A stretch of 64,000 nt of DNA from Culicoidibacter larvae (GCF_005771635.1 NZ_VBWP01000010.1:1-64000), one strand, 5' to 3'; counted from the stretch's first letter, positions 32,889 through 43,095 are shown. Notes: generated by a model not told the origin, from the sequence alone. Program-made: numbers and translations.

Positions 32889-33560
32889 ATGAAACGAATT
32901 TTACATGTTGAAGACAACGAGCAGTACCGGGAGTTTATTGCTGGTGTTTTGAAGCATGAAGGGTATGAGGTTATAAGCAGTGATAATGCTATGGATGGCA
33001 TTAAGCTTTTTGAGTTGGGTAATTATGATTTAGTAATTACTGATTTGAAGATGAAAAATGTTGATGGTTTACAGTTCTTTTCTTTTCTGCGGCGGATTGA
33101 TCCGGAAGTTAAGGTTATTGTTTTAACTGGTTCTAATCGAGATGCTGATGAGGTCGCCGGACTTGAAATGATGGTGAACGATTATATTAAAAAACCGGTA
33201 TCGGTTGAAGTATTGTTAACACGGATAGCGCGGGTTATCAGTGAGAATCGAGTTTTGCGGGTTGATACTGAGCTTTATTCCGAACCGGAAAACTTACGGA
33301 TAGATATACAGAAACGAAAAGTATATAAAGATGATGAACTAGTAGTCTTAACAAGCAAGGAATATGAATTGCTTGTTTATTTGATGCGTAACAAGGGACG
33401 GGTCATCACTCGTGAGGAGTTGCTTAAAGAGGTTTGGCGGCAGAGTGAAGATGAATTGGATATTCGCAATGTTGATACATATATAAAACGCTTGCGGACA
33501 AAACTTGTTCTATCAACTATTTATTCAGTTCGGAGTGTTGGTTATGAGTGGGTTGAATAA
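32889..33560 (+). CDS. OmpR/PhoB-family response regulator, module 1
   Basis: 223-residue regulator: a receiver domain (HVEDNEQYREFIAGVL; phospho-acceptor Asp in VITDLKMKNVDG; conserved Thr in IVLTGS; Lys-Pro in IKKPV) and a C-terminal winged helix (about 125-223, ending VRSVGYEWVE). ATG 32889 follows a GTGGGGG run; a GTG at 32871 precedes that site. The histidine kinase gene overlaps its end. A paralogue with the same gene order is at 48986. Likely targets are the adhesin genes that lie between the two modules, an inference from location and from a shared promoter motif. Confidence 0.92.
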   Translation: MKRILHVEDNEQYREFIAGVLKHEGYEVISSDNAMDGIKLFELGNYDLVITDLKMKNVDGLQFFSFLRRIDPEVKVIVLTGSNRDADEVAGLEMMVNDYIKKPVSVEVLLTRIARVISENRVLRVDTELYSEPENLRIDIQKRKVYKDDELVVLTSKEYELLVYLMRNKGRVITREELLKEVWRQSEDELDIRNVDTYIKRLRTKLVLSTIYSVRSVGYEWVE

Positions 33561-34947
33561 AAATAAACATAAGATGAATAGCAGAACCGGAAGAAATTGG
33601 TTACAGTTATTTTTGATTGGTGGATTACTTTATCTACTTATTGTTGTTGTTTTTGCGTTAGTTATTTATAATATTCCGCAAATATATGATCAAATTAATT
33701 ATGATAAAACTGAGGCGACTGCCAGTGAAGTTCAGTCAGCGCTGGATTTATCTAGTGATGATGAACGTAAGGCGGCATTGACTGATATTGATGCCAGCAA
33801 TACTTTAGATATTGTTGTTTTAGAAAATGGTCAAGTATTATATTCGACAGTATCAACAACTGACTTTTCAGTTATCACCGATTTTATCAATGAAAATGCG
33901 CTGAGTTATCATACTGCATATCAGTATGAGAGTGGTGGAAACACATATCAGGTTTGGTTGGCAATTTATAAAACTGATTCACAATTATTTTTCTCAATTA
34001 TCATCAGTATTATTGTAGGTGCCGCAATAATGTTGAGTTTGATTCTAATTGTTTTAGTTGTCATTCTGTTTTTTAAAGTGTTGCGACCGTTGCAAAAGCT
34101 ACGCAATAATATTTTAAAACTAAAAGAGTACCGTTTGAATGAAGTGCACTCAGGCAGTCAAAAGAATGATTATGATTTCTTGTCAGAAGAACTGGAAGAT
34201 TTTACTGTAGACTTACAGCGAAAAATGAAAAGTATCACGGTAAAATATACAGGTTTGGAATACGAGCTGCAAGCCCGGCAAGAAAAAAACATTTATAAAG
34301 AACAGCTAATTAGCAGTTTGGTACATGATCTTAAGACACCGCTGAATATTATTATGGTGCAGGCTAACAAGCTTGAAGAGGGTGTTTTGCAGCCAGAAGA
34401 AATACATTTATTGTCTGATAGCAGCGAACAGATGCTTAAGGACGTTAATGAGATACTCACGATTCAAAAGCTGGATGATATCAGTGAAGTTACTAAGACA
34501 GAGCATGTTGAAGTAGTAGAAATGATTCGGAAAACGATGCGTTTATTTGCACCGCTATTTCGTGAGCGGAAGATTCAGTCGTATGTTGATACGCCTGAAT
34601 CCATCTTTATCAATATAAGTCCGATTAAGCTAAAACAAATTATTCATAATGTTATCTCTAATGCCAGTCAGTACGCTGATGCTGGAGGAACGTTTGAGTT
34701 GGAGGCTTTTGAAGAGAGCCAACATTTAGTTATTGAGGCATATAATGATAAGGCGGATATTAGCAGTATTGATTTTGAGCGGGTTTTTGATTTGTTCTAT
34801 CATGTGGATACCGGGAATACTTATGGCAGTGGTGTTGGGCTTTATACGATTAGAAGTATGGTTGAAGAATACGGTGGCACCTGCAGTTTCGCACCGCGTG
34901 ATAATGGTGTGGTGCTGACAATTTCGTTGCCACTGGAGACGCAGTAA
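33544..34947 (+). CDS. Sensor histidine kinase, module 1
   Basis: 467 residues, the same length as its paralogue at 49663. One transmembrane helix (about 22-44) and a ~115-residue extracytoplasmic region with YQVWLAIYKTDSQLFF precede a second helix (about 152-180). A helical linker follows, then HisKA with SSLVHDLKTPL (phospho-His; Thr at +4 for phosphatase activity) and an HATPase with N box HNVISNASQY and G box GSGVGLYTIRSMVEEYGG. ATG 33544 lies inside the response regulator gene (17-base overlap) with GGAG upstream. It directly precedes an anchored accessory protein gene, so the sensor probably works with that protein at the membrane. Confidence 0.9.
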   Translation: MSGLNKNKHKMNSRTGRNWLQLFLIGGLLYLLIVVVFALVIYNIPQIYDQINYDKTEATASEVQSALDLSSDDERKAALTDIDASNTLDIVVLENGQVLYSTVSTTDFSVITDFINENALSYHTAYQYESGGNTYQVWLAIYKTDSQLFFSIIISIIVGAAIMLSLILIVLVVILFFKVLRPLQKLRNNILKLKEYRLNEVHSGSQKNDYDFLSEELEDFTVDLQRKMKSITVKYTGLEYELQARQEKNIYKEQLISSLVHDLKTPLNIIMVQANKLEEGVLQPEEIHLLSDSSEQMLKDVNEILTIQKLDDISEVTKTEHVEVVEMIRKTMRLFAPLFRERKIQSYVDTPESIFINISPIKLKQIIHNVISNASQYADAGGTFELEAFEESQHLVIEAYNDKADISSIDFERVFDLFYHVDTGNTYGSGVGLYTIRSMVEEYGGTCSFAPRDNGVVLTISLPLETQ

Positions 34948-35648
34948 TGATGAAATGGTTAGTTCGTATTACGTTGGCAGTGCTTTTAGTGACCGCGGGA
35001 TTTGGAATGAAGGTTACAGCATATAATGAGCCGAATCAGTATGCTTCGGAGCAAGAGGCGCGCGAGCAGGAATTAAAAAACTTGCAGGAGAAACATGTTC
35101 AACCAGGAACATATCCGATTGAGGTAAGTTATACTCAAAATGGTAAGACCATCAACAAGACGATTTATTTGACTGTACGCGGCGAGCATACGGTTATTGT
35201 TGATGATATTGCTATTGATGCTCATTCGATTGTTATCAATTTGAATCAGGTAGCCGCGATGAATAAGGCTGGCTGGATTGAGGCGGCTAATGCGCGGGCG
35301 TGGAATATTAATACCCTTGCCGAGGTGCCGGTTACGCAAGTAAATAGTTCGCAAGTGAAGGAGGCGGTGGGGAGCTATCCGCTTTATTTTGCAACTGATG
35401 CTTTTGTGAAAACCAGCGTCACGGTAACAGTTGTGGATGGTACTGATGCGAACCAATCGTTTGCGAATTGGTTCGCACAACATGATCCAGGTGAAGGTTT
35501 CTCATGGTATGGTTTTTTGCATATTCATCCATATCTCTTGAGTTTACTGCTGGTGTTGATTTTATTGATTCCATTTATCATCATTGCAGTCTACTATCTC
35601 ATCACTTCAAAATTAGTTCGTGATATCATTCGCAGCATCATTAAATAG
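34947..35648 (+). CDS. Membrane-anchored accessory protein with adhesin-like domain, module 1
   Basis: 233 residues: signal peptide (MKWLVRITLAVLLVTAG), an extracytoplasmic part, one C-terminal transmembrane helix (about 193-217) and a short basic tail. The outside part has an Ig-like strand set (PGTYPIEVSYTQNGKTI) and then a ~80-residue domain (about 87-165) with IAIDAHSIVINL, ARAWNINTL and GSYPLYFATD. That domain matches the spacing of the LapB-like repeats in the LPSTG protein at 13855 and of the pre-anchor domains of the adhesins. Its ATG overlaps the kinase stop (TAATG). It is a likely third component that senses or binds surface proteins and talks to the kinase. No known family name. 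Confidence 0.85.
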   Translation: MMKWLVRITLAVLLVTAGFGMKVTAYNEPNQYASEQEAREQELKNLQEKHVQPGTYPIEVSYTQNGKTINKTIYLTVRGEHTVIVDDIAIDAHSIVINLNQVAAMNKAGWIEAANARAWNINTLAEVPVTQVNSSQVKEAVGSYPLYFATDAFVKTSVTVTVVDGTDANQSFANWFAQHDPGEGFSWYGFLHIHPYLLSLLLVLILLIPFIIIAVYYLITSKLVRDIIRSIIK

Positions 35649-35654
35649 TGAAAT

Positions 35655-35726
35655 AATCACATATACAAAAAATCCAATAACTTTACGTGATAATCCTTTG
35701 ATGCGCCTGTATTCGTTAGATATACT
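35655..35726 (+). promoter_or_regulatory. Promoter of adhesin 1 with upstream ATATACA element
   Basis: TTGATG (35698-35703), 17 bp, TATACT (35721-35726). The 13-mer AATCACATATACA (35655-35667) ends 54 bp before the -10 start, as at the adhesin 2 promoter. Confidence 0.7.
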
Positions 35727-35799
35727 TGATGTATAGCAATCTGTTAAAAATTTATCATGTTTGAACAGATTGCAAAGGTATTCTAAAGGGGGCCATACA

Positions 35800-38700
35800 A
35801 TGGGCAAAAAAATTATAAGAACAGCATTTCTATCAGTAATTGCAGGGTTACTGATTTTTTCTCAGTTTAATCTTGCGGTTTTTGCAACTAGCGAAAATAA
35901 TGCAAGTGAAGCTAATACTGAGATAACCAGTGAAAATAATGTCACTGAAAATGAAGTTAGCTCAGACGAGCAGCCACCAGCAAGTGCTGAGGAAACTCAG
36001 GCACCGACTGCACAAAGAAATTTGCTGGGAGCAGCAAATGTTGAACGTGAGTTGACGTTAGCAGTTAGTAATGCTAATGGAACAAGTATTAATACTGCTA
36101 ACGGAACAACAACACTAATGTTTCAAGCGGCAGGTATTGTCAGCGGAACAATTAAGTTGAAAAGTCCAGCAAAAGCTAATGAATATATTGAATTAGTTGT
36201 CCCAAGTGATATGAATCTTTCGGGATTTAATAAAGGTAATCTAGAAGATATAGCAACAATTTCACTAACTGGAAAAACATATCGTTTTAATTTGATTGAG
36301 GGCGCAGCAGCCGGACAATATGTCTTTAGTTTTACTACATCATTTAATTATCGCAATACTATGCATAATGAGACGCGTGATATTACGATGACTGATTATG
36401 TGAATAGTACTAGTACTTTAGCGGAAAAATTGAATTTGACAATGTTCAATGATACAAAGTTAAATATTGTAATGACCAGTGGACAGATTTCTCCAGGTGC
36501 TAAAACACTCTATAATCTTTCTGCCTTTACAAGGAGTAATAATGCAACATCAACTAATTATCCTACTAGTAATGACTATACTTTGGCAATGGATGCGACA
36601 GTTACTATTCCATTGCCGGCAGAAGCGACTTTTGTTGAGGGATTGAATGCTGGAGTAACTTATGATGCCGGCAGCCATAGTGTTACTGTTGCATTTACCA
36701 GTATTTTAAATGGAACAACTGTCAAAGGGTTTTCAGTTACATATAACGGGGTAAATGTTGGCGACACTGTTACTGCGCCAAGTGCACCAACAGTAGATGG
36801 TCATATCACCGGTAAAACTGCACCTGAGTACACTTTTACTAATAATGACATTATTACCCCGCTTAAAACAATAAGTGGAACAGTTATGATTCCGAAAACA
36901 CTTGTTGATATACGTAGTTTTGTAAATGGTATGGGAAACTATATGTATATTGGTGAAAAAGGTGATACACGTCTCTATGGAATTCAGTTTTCAAACAATA
37001 CTTCGTATGATGGTTCAAATTTTAAAGTGACGACAAAACCAGCTGATGGGATGTTAGTTAATGGTTTCTACGTTCCTGGTTCTAATATATATGATGTGTG
37101 GAGCGGATCAATTACCGCAACAGTAACAACTAATACAGGTAGAACTATTCAAAAGGTAATTCCTAACGCGACCACAACGGTAAATGCAGCTGCTCTTGGC
37201 TTAACAGCAGGAGAATATTTAACGGAATTGGAATTTGCTTTTAGTGAATTTAAAGTTGGGCAGAAAATTTGGTACAGCTCTGGCTCTCCACAAGAATATA
37301 GCTATGCAATTACTATGTATGGAACGATAGATGAAACTTATCGTGATGGTGTAACAGTAATTAAAAGCGGTGATATACGTAATGTGGTTACTACCATTAG
37401 TGATGATCAGCTAAGCGGTACTACAACAATGGCAGTGCCGTACACAGATGTTAAAACTGTTCCATTAGCCGGAGGAACATCCATTGCGCAAGGGAATTCA
37501 TTTTTACCGGGAGCAAATGTTAATTTAAATGTTCAACTTGATGGTAGCTGGTATCCATATGGGAATGATAATCGTGTTGATGACCCGAATATTTATGTGA
37601 CACTGCCATTAGAATTTACACCAAATATGGATGCAATTATAGTGACTCCCGGAGCTAAAAATGGTTCTATTACTAATATTGAAGAAGTCGAAAATGTTGC
37701 AGCGGCGGCCGACGGTAAAAAAGTATGGAAAATTACTACTAGCAATGTATACACACCAGGATCTGGTATGAAATTATCAATTCCGGTGAAAATTGACCAA
37801 TATGCGATTCCGGGAATGGTAGATTTAAGCCAAGCAGTATTAATTGATTCACCATATAGTTACCAAAAATTTACAACTGCTTATGGCAGTGGGGTTTATC
37901 CTGATAAATATGATGTCAATGAAAATGGTAGAACTAATGATAGCTTAATTGCAATTGGAGTAAATGGACGTTTAAGTAACGTCTTGATTTTAAACACTGG
38001 TTTCAGTGCCTACCACCGAGCAAAATCAGATGATCATCCGGCATGGAGTGCTTTCTACTCAGAAAGCAAGACAGAGTCAATTGTCAATTTTTATAATAAT
38101 TCAAATGGTGAGATTGAGGTTATTGTTAATAACCCGACTGATAAAATCATTGACCAATATACTTATTATGAGTCATTACCAAAAGGTGCAAATGAAGCAG
38201 TTCGTTTGACTGGGGCAATTACAACACCAAGCGGTTTTGAAATAACCTATACAACAGCAGCAACACCAGAGCGTAATGAGCTGAGCGGCGGTAGCGATAC
38301 AACATATGTGCCAGCAGCAAGCATTACTGACTGGAGCAAAGTGAGCGGCTTTAAAGTGAAAGCAACTTCACCGATTCCGGGGTCAACGACTACAACAATT
38401 ACCGTGCCGATCCATATGATTGGTGCCAGAGAAAATACGACTGATTATGATGAATTGCTGACTGCACAATCATCATTCATATTTGCAGAACAAGGCGGAC
38501 CAGCAACTATTTACCAAGGTTCAGTGCTTGCTTATCAAGCGAACAATGTGACGGTTTCCGGAACAGTGTTCAAAGATTTAGACCAAGACTTAAGCCCGAC
38601 AAAAGGTGCCGGTGACGCAGATTTTGCCGGACTTACAGTGAATTTGTGGAATCAGGATAAGTCGCAAAAATTGGCAACAACGACAACTGATGCCAGCGGT

Positions 38701-40155
38701 GCATATAGTTTTAAAATCAATGCCCAAAATTATTTAGTGGAAGTTGTAAATCCAAATGCAGTACAGTGGGAAGCGGTAGATGCTTTGGCGAAAACAGCTG
38801 ACACATCAGCCAAGGTTGACGTATCAGATTTAGCAATCGGATTAGTAGCAAAACAATATGCAGTAAACTTTATTGTTGATGGTGCAACAGTTTCAACAGA
38901 AAATGTACGGTATAATAATGTTGTAACTAATCCGGCATCAAATCCGACCAAAGGTGGCTATACCTTCTTGAGTTGGTCACAAACACAAGGTGGGACGGCA
39001 TGGAATTTTACTAATGATAAAATGCCGGCAAGCAACTTGAACTTATATGCGCAATTTTCTGCTGACAATCAAACAATTACATTTGATGTTAATGGCGGCG
39101 ATGTGGCAACTGAGCCGGCTGATATTGTACAGCCAACAGATTCAAGTGTTACTATCAGTGCAGTGCCAAGTTATGCGGGTTATACTTTCGTTGGCTGGTT
39201 TGATAGCAGCAATGTGCAACATAGCGGAACCTTTGCAATGCCAAATGGCGGGTTGGATTTAGTAGCGCATTGGACAGCGGCTAATCAAGTGATTAGTTTT
39301 GATGCTGCCGGTGGTAGTGGCGTGGATTCAATTGTTGAACCGACCGGAGCCAGTGTTGATATTGATTCTGCGGTGACGACTCGTGCCGGGTACCAATTTG
39401 ATGGTTGGTATAATGGTGCGACTCAGGTTGATGGAATTATCACTATGCCTGTAGGCGGAATGCAGTTAACAGCACATTGGACAGCGTTAGACCAAACAAT
39501 CACCTTTGATGTCAATGGTGGTTTATCAAGTTCAAAACCAGATGATATTATTGCGCCGACAGATTCAATTGTTGATATTGATGCGGTTACTGAACCGCAA
39601 CGCCCGGGATATCGCTTCTTGGGTTGGTATAACAATGATGAATTGGTATTTGGCAGTATTAATATGCCGGCAGGCGGGATGACATTAAAAGCAGCATGGA
39701 AAGATTTAATTGCTGATGGGGTTTGGAAGATTAATGGTGATCATATTACGATGACGGTTTCGGAAGTTGATGGCTATATGGCTAATGGAACATTAGGCCA
39801 GGAAGTATTGGCGAAGAGCAATGCTAAAGCCTGGGATGATGAAACCGGTGAAATTTTAACGCCGCTTGATATTGATTGTTCAAGTGTGGTTGCAGTTGTT
39901 GGTGATTATCATGCGCCGGTAACTTATACGCCTGGAACAAGTTCTGCGGCAGCGGCTGTATCGGTGTTTGGTGCGGAAGATGCTGAGGAGAATACTGATG
40001 TCAATACGCTTTCGGGAACGGTAGCAGTTACAGTTATTGATGATCCGGTTTCAAAATTACCGGTGACTGGACAGGAACCGTTGATGATGGCCGGAGCTGG
40101 CGGGGTACTGATTGGTTTGAGTAGTGTCTTCTTAGTTAAAAAGAAAAGAAAATAG
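35800..40155 (+). CDS. Giant LPVTG adhesin 1 with SdrD B-like and InlB B repeats
   Basis: 1451-residue cell-wall protein. It has a signal peptide (cleavage near VFATS), an acidic linker ending in AQRNLLGAA, and a ~850-residue beta-rich head of no clear family. A SdrD B-like domain follows (about 920-1020; GTVFKDLDQD), then InlB B repeats (about 1022-1304; GYTFxxW cores, MPxGGM). A LapB-like pre-anchor domain (AKAWDDETGE) precedes LPVTG at 1420-1424, a hydrophobic helix and KKKRK. ATG 35800 follows AAGGGGG by 7 bases. The repeats are close to those of the truncated adhesin at the window start and of adhesin 3, suggesting one gene family. Probably a surface attachment protein controlled by the flanking two-component modules. 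Confidence 0.9.
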   Translation: MGKKIIRTAFLSVIAGLLIFSQFNLAVFATSENNASEANTEITSENNVTENEVSSDEQPPASAEETQAPTAQRNLLGAANVERELTLAVSNANGTSINTANGTTTLMFQAAGIVSGTIKLKSPAKANEYIELVVPSDMNLSGFNKGNLEDIATISLTGKTYRFNLIEGAAAGQYVFSFTTSFNYRNTMHNETRDITMTDYVNSTSTLAEKLNLTMFNDTKLNIVMTSGQISPGAKTLYNLSAFTRSNNATSTNYPTSNDYTLAMDATVTIPLPAEATFVEGLNAGVTYDAGSHSVTVAFTSILNGTTVKGFSVTYNGVNVGDTVTAPSAPTVDGHITGKTAPEYTFTNNDIITPLKTISGTVMIPKTLVDIRSFVNGMGNYMYIGEKGDTRLYGIQFSNNTSYDGSNFKVTTKPADGMLVNGFYVPGSNIYDVWSGSITATVTTNTGRTIQKVIPNATTTVNAAALGLTAGEYLTELEFAFSEFKVGQKIWYSSGSPQEYSYAITMYGTIDETYRDGVTVIKSGDIRNVVTTISDDQLSGTTTMAVPYTDVKTVPLAGGTSIAQGNSFLPGANVNLNVQLDGSWYPYGNDNRVDDPNIYVTLPLEFTPNMDAIIVTPGAKNGSITNIEEVENVAAAADGKKVWKITTSNVYTPGSGMKLSIPVKIDQYAIPGMVDLSQAVLIDSPYSYQKFTTAYGSGVYPDKYDVNENGRTNDSLIAIGVNGRLSNVLILNTGFSAYHRAKSDDHPAWSAFYSESKTESIVNFYNNSNGEIEVIVNNPTDKIIDQYTYYESLPKGANEAVRLTGAITTPSGFEITYTTAATPERNELSGGSDTTYVPAASITDWSKVSGFKVKATSPIPGSTTTTITVPIHMIGARENTTDYDELLTAQSSFIFAEQGGPATIYQGSVLAYQANNVTVSGTVFKDLDQDLSPTKGAGDADFAGLTVNLWNQDKSQKLATTTTDASGAYSFKINAQNYLVEVVNPNAVQWEAVDALAKTADTSAKVDVSDLAIGLVAKQYAVNFIVDGATVSTENVRYNNVVTNPASNPTKGGYTFLSWSQTQGGTAWNFTNDKMPASNLNLYAQFSADNQTITFDVNGGDVATEPADIVQPTDSSVTISAVPSYAGYTFVGWFDSSNVQHSGTFAMPNGGLDLVAHWTAANQVISFDAAGGSGVDSIVEPTGASVDIDSAVTTRAGYQFDGWYNGATQVDGIITMPVGGMQLTAHWTALDQTITFDVNGGLSSSKPDDIIAPTDSIVDIDAVTEPQRPGYRFLGWYNNDELVFGSINMPAGGMTLKAAWKDLIADGVWKINGDHITMTVSEVDGYMANGTLGQEVLAKSNAKAWDDETGEILTPLDIDCSSVVAVVGDYHAPVTYTPGTSSAAAAVSVFGAEDAEENTDVNTLSGTVAVTVIDDPVSKLPVTGQEPLMMAGAGGVLIGLSSVFLVKKKRK

Positions 40156-40163
40156 TGGATAAA

Positions 40164-40194
40164 AAAGAGCTGGCCACAAGCCAGCTCTTTTTCT
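40164..40194 (+). terminator. Terminator after adhesin 1
   Basis: AAAGAGCTGGC pairs with GCCAGCTCTTT around CACAA. Confidence 0.93.
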
Positions 40195-40216
40195 CTTTTC
40201 TCCCAGAATTGCACAA

Positions 40217-40288
40217 AATCACATATACATATAATTCATAAAAATGTTGTAATAATCTATTGTGTGTGATTAATTTTAGGTTTATACT
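40217..40288 (+). promoter_or_regulatory. Promoter of adhesin 2 with upstream ATATACA element
   Basis: TTGTGT (40260-40265), 17 bp, TATACT (40283-40288). AATCACATATACA (40217-40229) ends 54 bp before the -10 start; the 13-mer and its placement are identical to adhesin 1. Confidence 0.7.
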
Positions 40289-40324
40289 GTATTTATCCAT
40301 ATTATCACACAGGGGGGAATTAAT

Positions 40325-42775
40325 ATGTCAAAAAAAATAATCGCAAAAATAGGTGCGGCTAGTTTATTGGCGGCGATTGTGGCCGCTCAAGTTAGTCCGG
40401 TAGTTTCAGCTTTTAGTGAAGTTGAGAGTAGCGGCAACAATGCTAGTGAAGTAGTGACTAGTGCTGAGAATAGCACAGTTGAAAGTGAGGCAAATCAAGG
40501 GATTGATTTGCAAGAATCTGGCGCGAATAATGTTGCTAGCGAGGATAATGTTCAGTTGTTGGCTAGTCGCGTGCCATTGAAGGCGGTACTGCCTGGTGCA
40601 AGTGTAACTGTAGAAACGGTTGTAGACTTAGTTGACACGGTAAATAACGCTGAGATGAATAAAACGATTACCTTAGGTAGTAGTTTTCCGACTGCTTTAA
40701 GTGGCGTTATTACTTTGAATATCACTCATAATTACAATATTACTATTAATGGTAATAATAAGGTTTTAACTCCGGCTGCTAATCAGAAGCATTTTAATGT
40801 GACTAGCACTGGTAGCGGAACAATTACTTTTGATTCGATTCAGTTTAAAGGTTTGACCAGCAATGGCGCTGATGGTTTACCGGTTGCAGCCAATCTTGGC
40901 GGCGGCGTGATGATAAAAAATAATCAAGGTGCCTTTGTATTTAATAAAACCAAATTTTTGAATATAAACGGCGGTGGAATTAATCTGAAGGGTGCGGGAA
41001 CTTTAACGGTTACCAATTCTACTTTTGATTCTAATATTGTTACTGATGGTGGCGGCGCGATTCGTGCTGAAGAGGCACCGAAATATTTGAGTATCAGCAA
41101 TTCGACATTTAAAAATAATGTGAATAATGGTGCCGGGTATGATGGTGGTGCAATCTTTATTAAAAATGCCAGTGGTGTTATTAATATCGAACACAGTTTA
41201 TTCTTGAATAATATTAATAAGTTTAATCGCGGCGGAGCGATTTCGATAAATTTGTCAACCGCTAGTAATATCAATACAATCAATGATTGTTATTTCGACG
41301 GTAATAAGGCGTTAAGCCCTGCTGCTAATGTGAATGCTGATGGTGGTGCGATTTCATTATATGAGCTTGGAGTTGGCGGTAAGTTTACATTGACTGGTTC
41401 AACTTTTACTAACAATGTGGCCGATGATGATGGTGGTGCATTATTATTGCAAGGAAAAGAGAATACTGATATTCAGGTTATTAACTCTACTTTCTATAAT
41501 AATAGTGCGTATGGTAAAGGGAACGCGGCTGATTACAGTGGTGGTGCGATTCAAGCTTATGCCAGTGGTTCACAAGGTTCAACAACAATCGCAACCTTTA
41601 TAGATAATACTTTTGCTAATAATAACGCTTATTCTGGTTTTTCTGCATCTCAGACACAACGTGGCGGGGCAGTTGCCGGAAGCGGTTCTTTATTCCGTAC
41701 GCAAAAAGCAATCTTTCAAAATAATATTACTATAGGTAATAAAGTTTATAACAATGATGGAACTGAAAATGTTAATTCAAAGTATAAAAATGTTTCAATG
41801 ACACAGCCGACCAATAATGGTGGTAATATTGGGTTTGATAATGGAGCGGATATAACAGCAACTTTTGAAGATGTTTTCGGTGTATACCCGGTTGTTCCGA
41901 TTTTGCATAACTCAACAGTGATGGCCGGAGATATGAACGACAGTTCTTATCAAGCGATTCCAACAATGCCAATTATTCCTAATGATGGAATTACAGGGAT
42001 TGCCAATGGTACCGGAACACCATCAATTTATACATTTGATGAATGTGCGCATCAACGCAGTACAACAAAACCGGACAGTGGTGCCGTAGAAATTGGCTGG
42101 ATCCGTTACGAAGCAAATGGCGGTGAATGGACTTTGCCGCAATTGACCGGATATAGTGGAGAAGCTTATTATGTAGGAACTAATCCAACAACGTATTTTG
42201 ATGTTGGTGATTACAATGGTACAACAACTATCATTGATGATTCCAATCTGGCCAACGGCAGTAAAACATTTGTTGAGTGGAATACTAAAGCTGACGGGAC
42301 TGGAACTACTTACACAGTCGGCAATGCTGATCTTACCAGTGATGGCTTAACATTATATGCAATCTGGGCTGAACCGATTACTTATACTGTTACTTATGAT
42401 GGTAACGGGCATACTATCGGTAGTGTTCCAGTTGATGCCAATAGCTATAGTATCGGAGTAACTGCAACAGTGTTGAATATCATAGATTTAGCCCGTAATA
42501 ATCATTCGTTTGTCGGCTGGAATACTGCTGCTAATGGCAGTGGTACAGCATATGCTGCTGGTGATGCGATTACAGTAAATGGAAATATTGTATTGTATGC
42601 TCAATGGTTACAAGATGAAACACCAACTGATAATAATAGCAGTACAAACAATAGTTCAAATAATAATTCAGATTCTGGATTACCACAGACAGGAACACAT
42701 TTGGCTGAGGTAGCAGTAATTGGACTTGTGGTTGCAGGTGCAAGTATGCTAGTCTTACGTAAAGTTAAAAAATAA
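40325..42775 (+). CDS. LPQTG adhesin 2 with right-handed beta-helix and InlB B repeats
   Basis: 816-residue cell-wall protein. A signal peptide (cleavage near VSAFS) and acidic linker are followed by a right-handed beta-helix (about 145-490). The helix shows recurring GGGAI/GGAI and NSTFxxN units like those of polymorphic outer membrane proteins and pectate-lyase folds. Two InlB B-like repeats (about 593-762) follow, then a Ser/Asn linker, LPQTG at 786-790 and the tail LRKVKK. The beta-helix could be a binding face or a polysaccharide-active domain; no catalytic residues are evident. The ATG follows AGGGGGGAA. It is the shortest of the three adhesins between the two-component modules. Confidence 0.88.
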   Translation: MSKKIIAKIGAASLLAAIVAAQVSPVVSAFSEVESSGNNASEVVTSAENSTVESEANQGIDLQESGANNVASEDNVQLLASRVPLKAVLPGASVTVETVVDLVDTVNNAEMNKTITLGSSFPTALSGVITLNITHNYNITINGNNKVLTPAANQKHFNVTSTGSGTITFDSIQFKGLTSNGADGLPVAANLGGGVMIKNNQGAFVFNKTKFLNINGGGINLKGAGTLTVTNSTFDSNIVTDGGGAIRAEEAPKYLSISNSTFKNNVNNGAGYDGGAIFIKNASGVINIEHSLFLNNINKFNRGGAISINLSTASNINTINDCYFDGNKALSPAANVNADGGAISLYELGVGGKFTLTGSTFTNNVADDDGGALLLQGKENTDIQVINSTFYNNSAYGKGNAADYSGGAIQAYASGSQGSTTIATFIDNTFANNNAYSGFSASQTQRGGAVAGSGSLFRTQKAIFQNNITIGNKVYNNDGTENVNSKYKNVSMTQPTNNGGNIGFDNGADITATFEDVFGVYPVVPILHNSTVMAGDMNDSSYQAIPTMPIIPNDGITGIANGTGTPSIYTFDECAHQRSTTKPDSGAVEIGWIRYEANGGEWTLPQLTGYSGEAYYVGTNPTTYFDVGDYNGTTTIIDDSNLANGSKTFVEWNTKADGTGTTYTVGNADLTSDGLTLYAIWAEPITYTVTYDGNGHTIGSVPVDANSYSIGVTATVLNIIDLARNNHSFVGWNTAANGSGTAYAAGDAITVNGNIVLYAQWLQDETPTDNNSSTNNSSNNNSDSGLPQTGTHLAEVAVIGLVVAGASMLVLRKVKK

Positions 42776-42781
42776 ATGTTG

Positions 42782-42863
42782 ATTGTAAGAGTATCTTCGG
42801 ATATTCTTACAATTGTTTAGGGCAATAATGTGGCTACCCCCAATGCGCATTGTTGCCCTAAAC
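42782..42863 (+). terminator. Two adjacent hairpins after adhesin 2
   Basis: Hairpin 1 (42782-42813): ATTGTAAGA arms with a TATC-TTCG-GATA cap. Hairpin 2 (42815-42863): 16-bp stem GTTTAGGGCAATAATG with CATTGTTGCCCTAAAC (one G-T pair), loop with CCCCC. Neither has a T run, so they may protect the mRNA 3' end or act before the true terminator that follows. Confidence 0.6.
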
Positions 42864-42880
42864 AGTTGGTTTCACTTTAT

Positions 42881-42919
42881 AAAAAACAGCTGGGTCACTT
42901 GGAAACCCGGCCGTTTTTA
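42881..42919 (+). terminator. Rho-independent terminator
   Basis: AAAAAC...GGGT pairs with ACCC...GTTTTT (42881-42919, one mismatch) and ends in a T run. Confidence 0.82.
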
Positions 42920-42956
42920 TAGTTTCTCCCAAGAAAGAAAAAACTTATTCACAAAA

Positions 42957-43095
42957 TTGCTTTTTACGTTAAAACATGGGACAATAAGTTATGAAAAATG
43001 GGGGGACTAAATAATTAACTGGATGCTGGCATTATTTGCCAATGCTGCTTGTTATGGATTATTTGCTCTACCAAACAAATTTGTTTGGTTTTTTT
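42957..43095 (+). ncRNA. Putative short transcript with a G6 run
   Basis: TTGCTT (42957-42962), 17 bp, GACAAT (42980-42985) could start an RNA near 42992. The RNA would carry AATGGGGGGACT (G run 42999-43004 region) and end at the palindrome CCAAACAAATTTGTTTGG (43071-43088) plus T7. A 7-codon frame (MKNGGTK) and a 32-codon frame from 43023 are the only readings, and neither is convincing. It may be a small RNA or the remnant of a gene leader. Confidence 0.38.
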
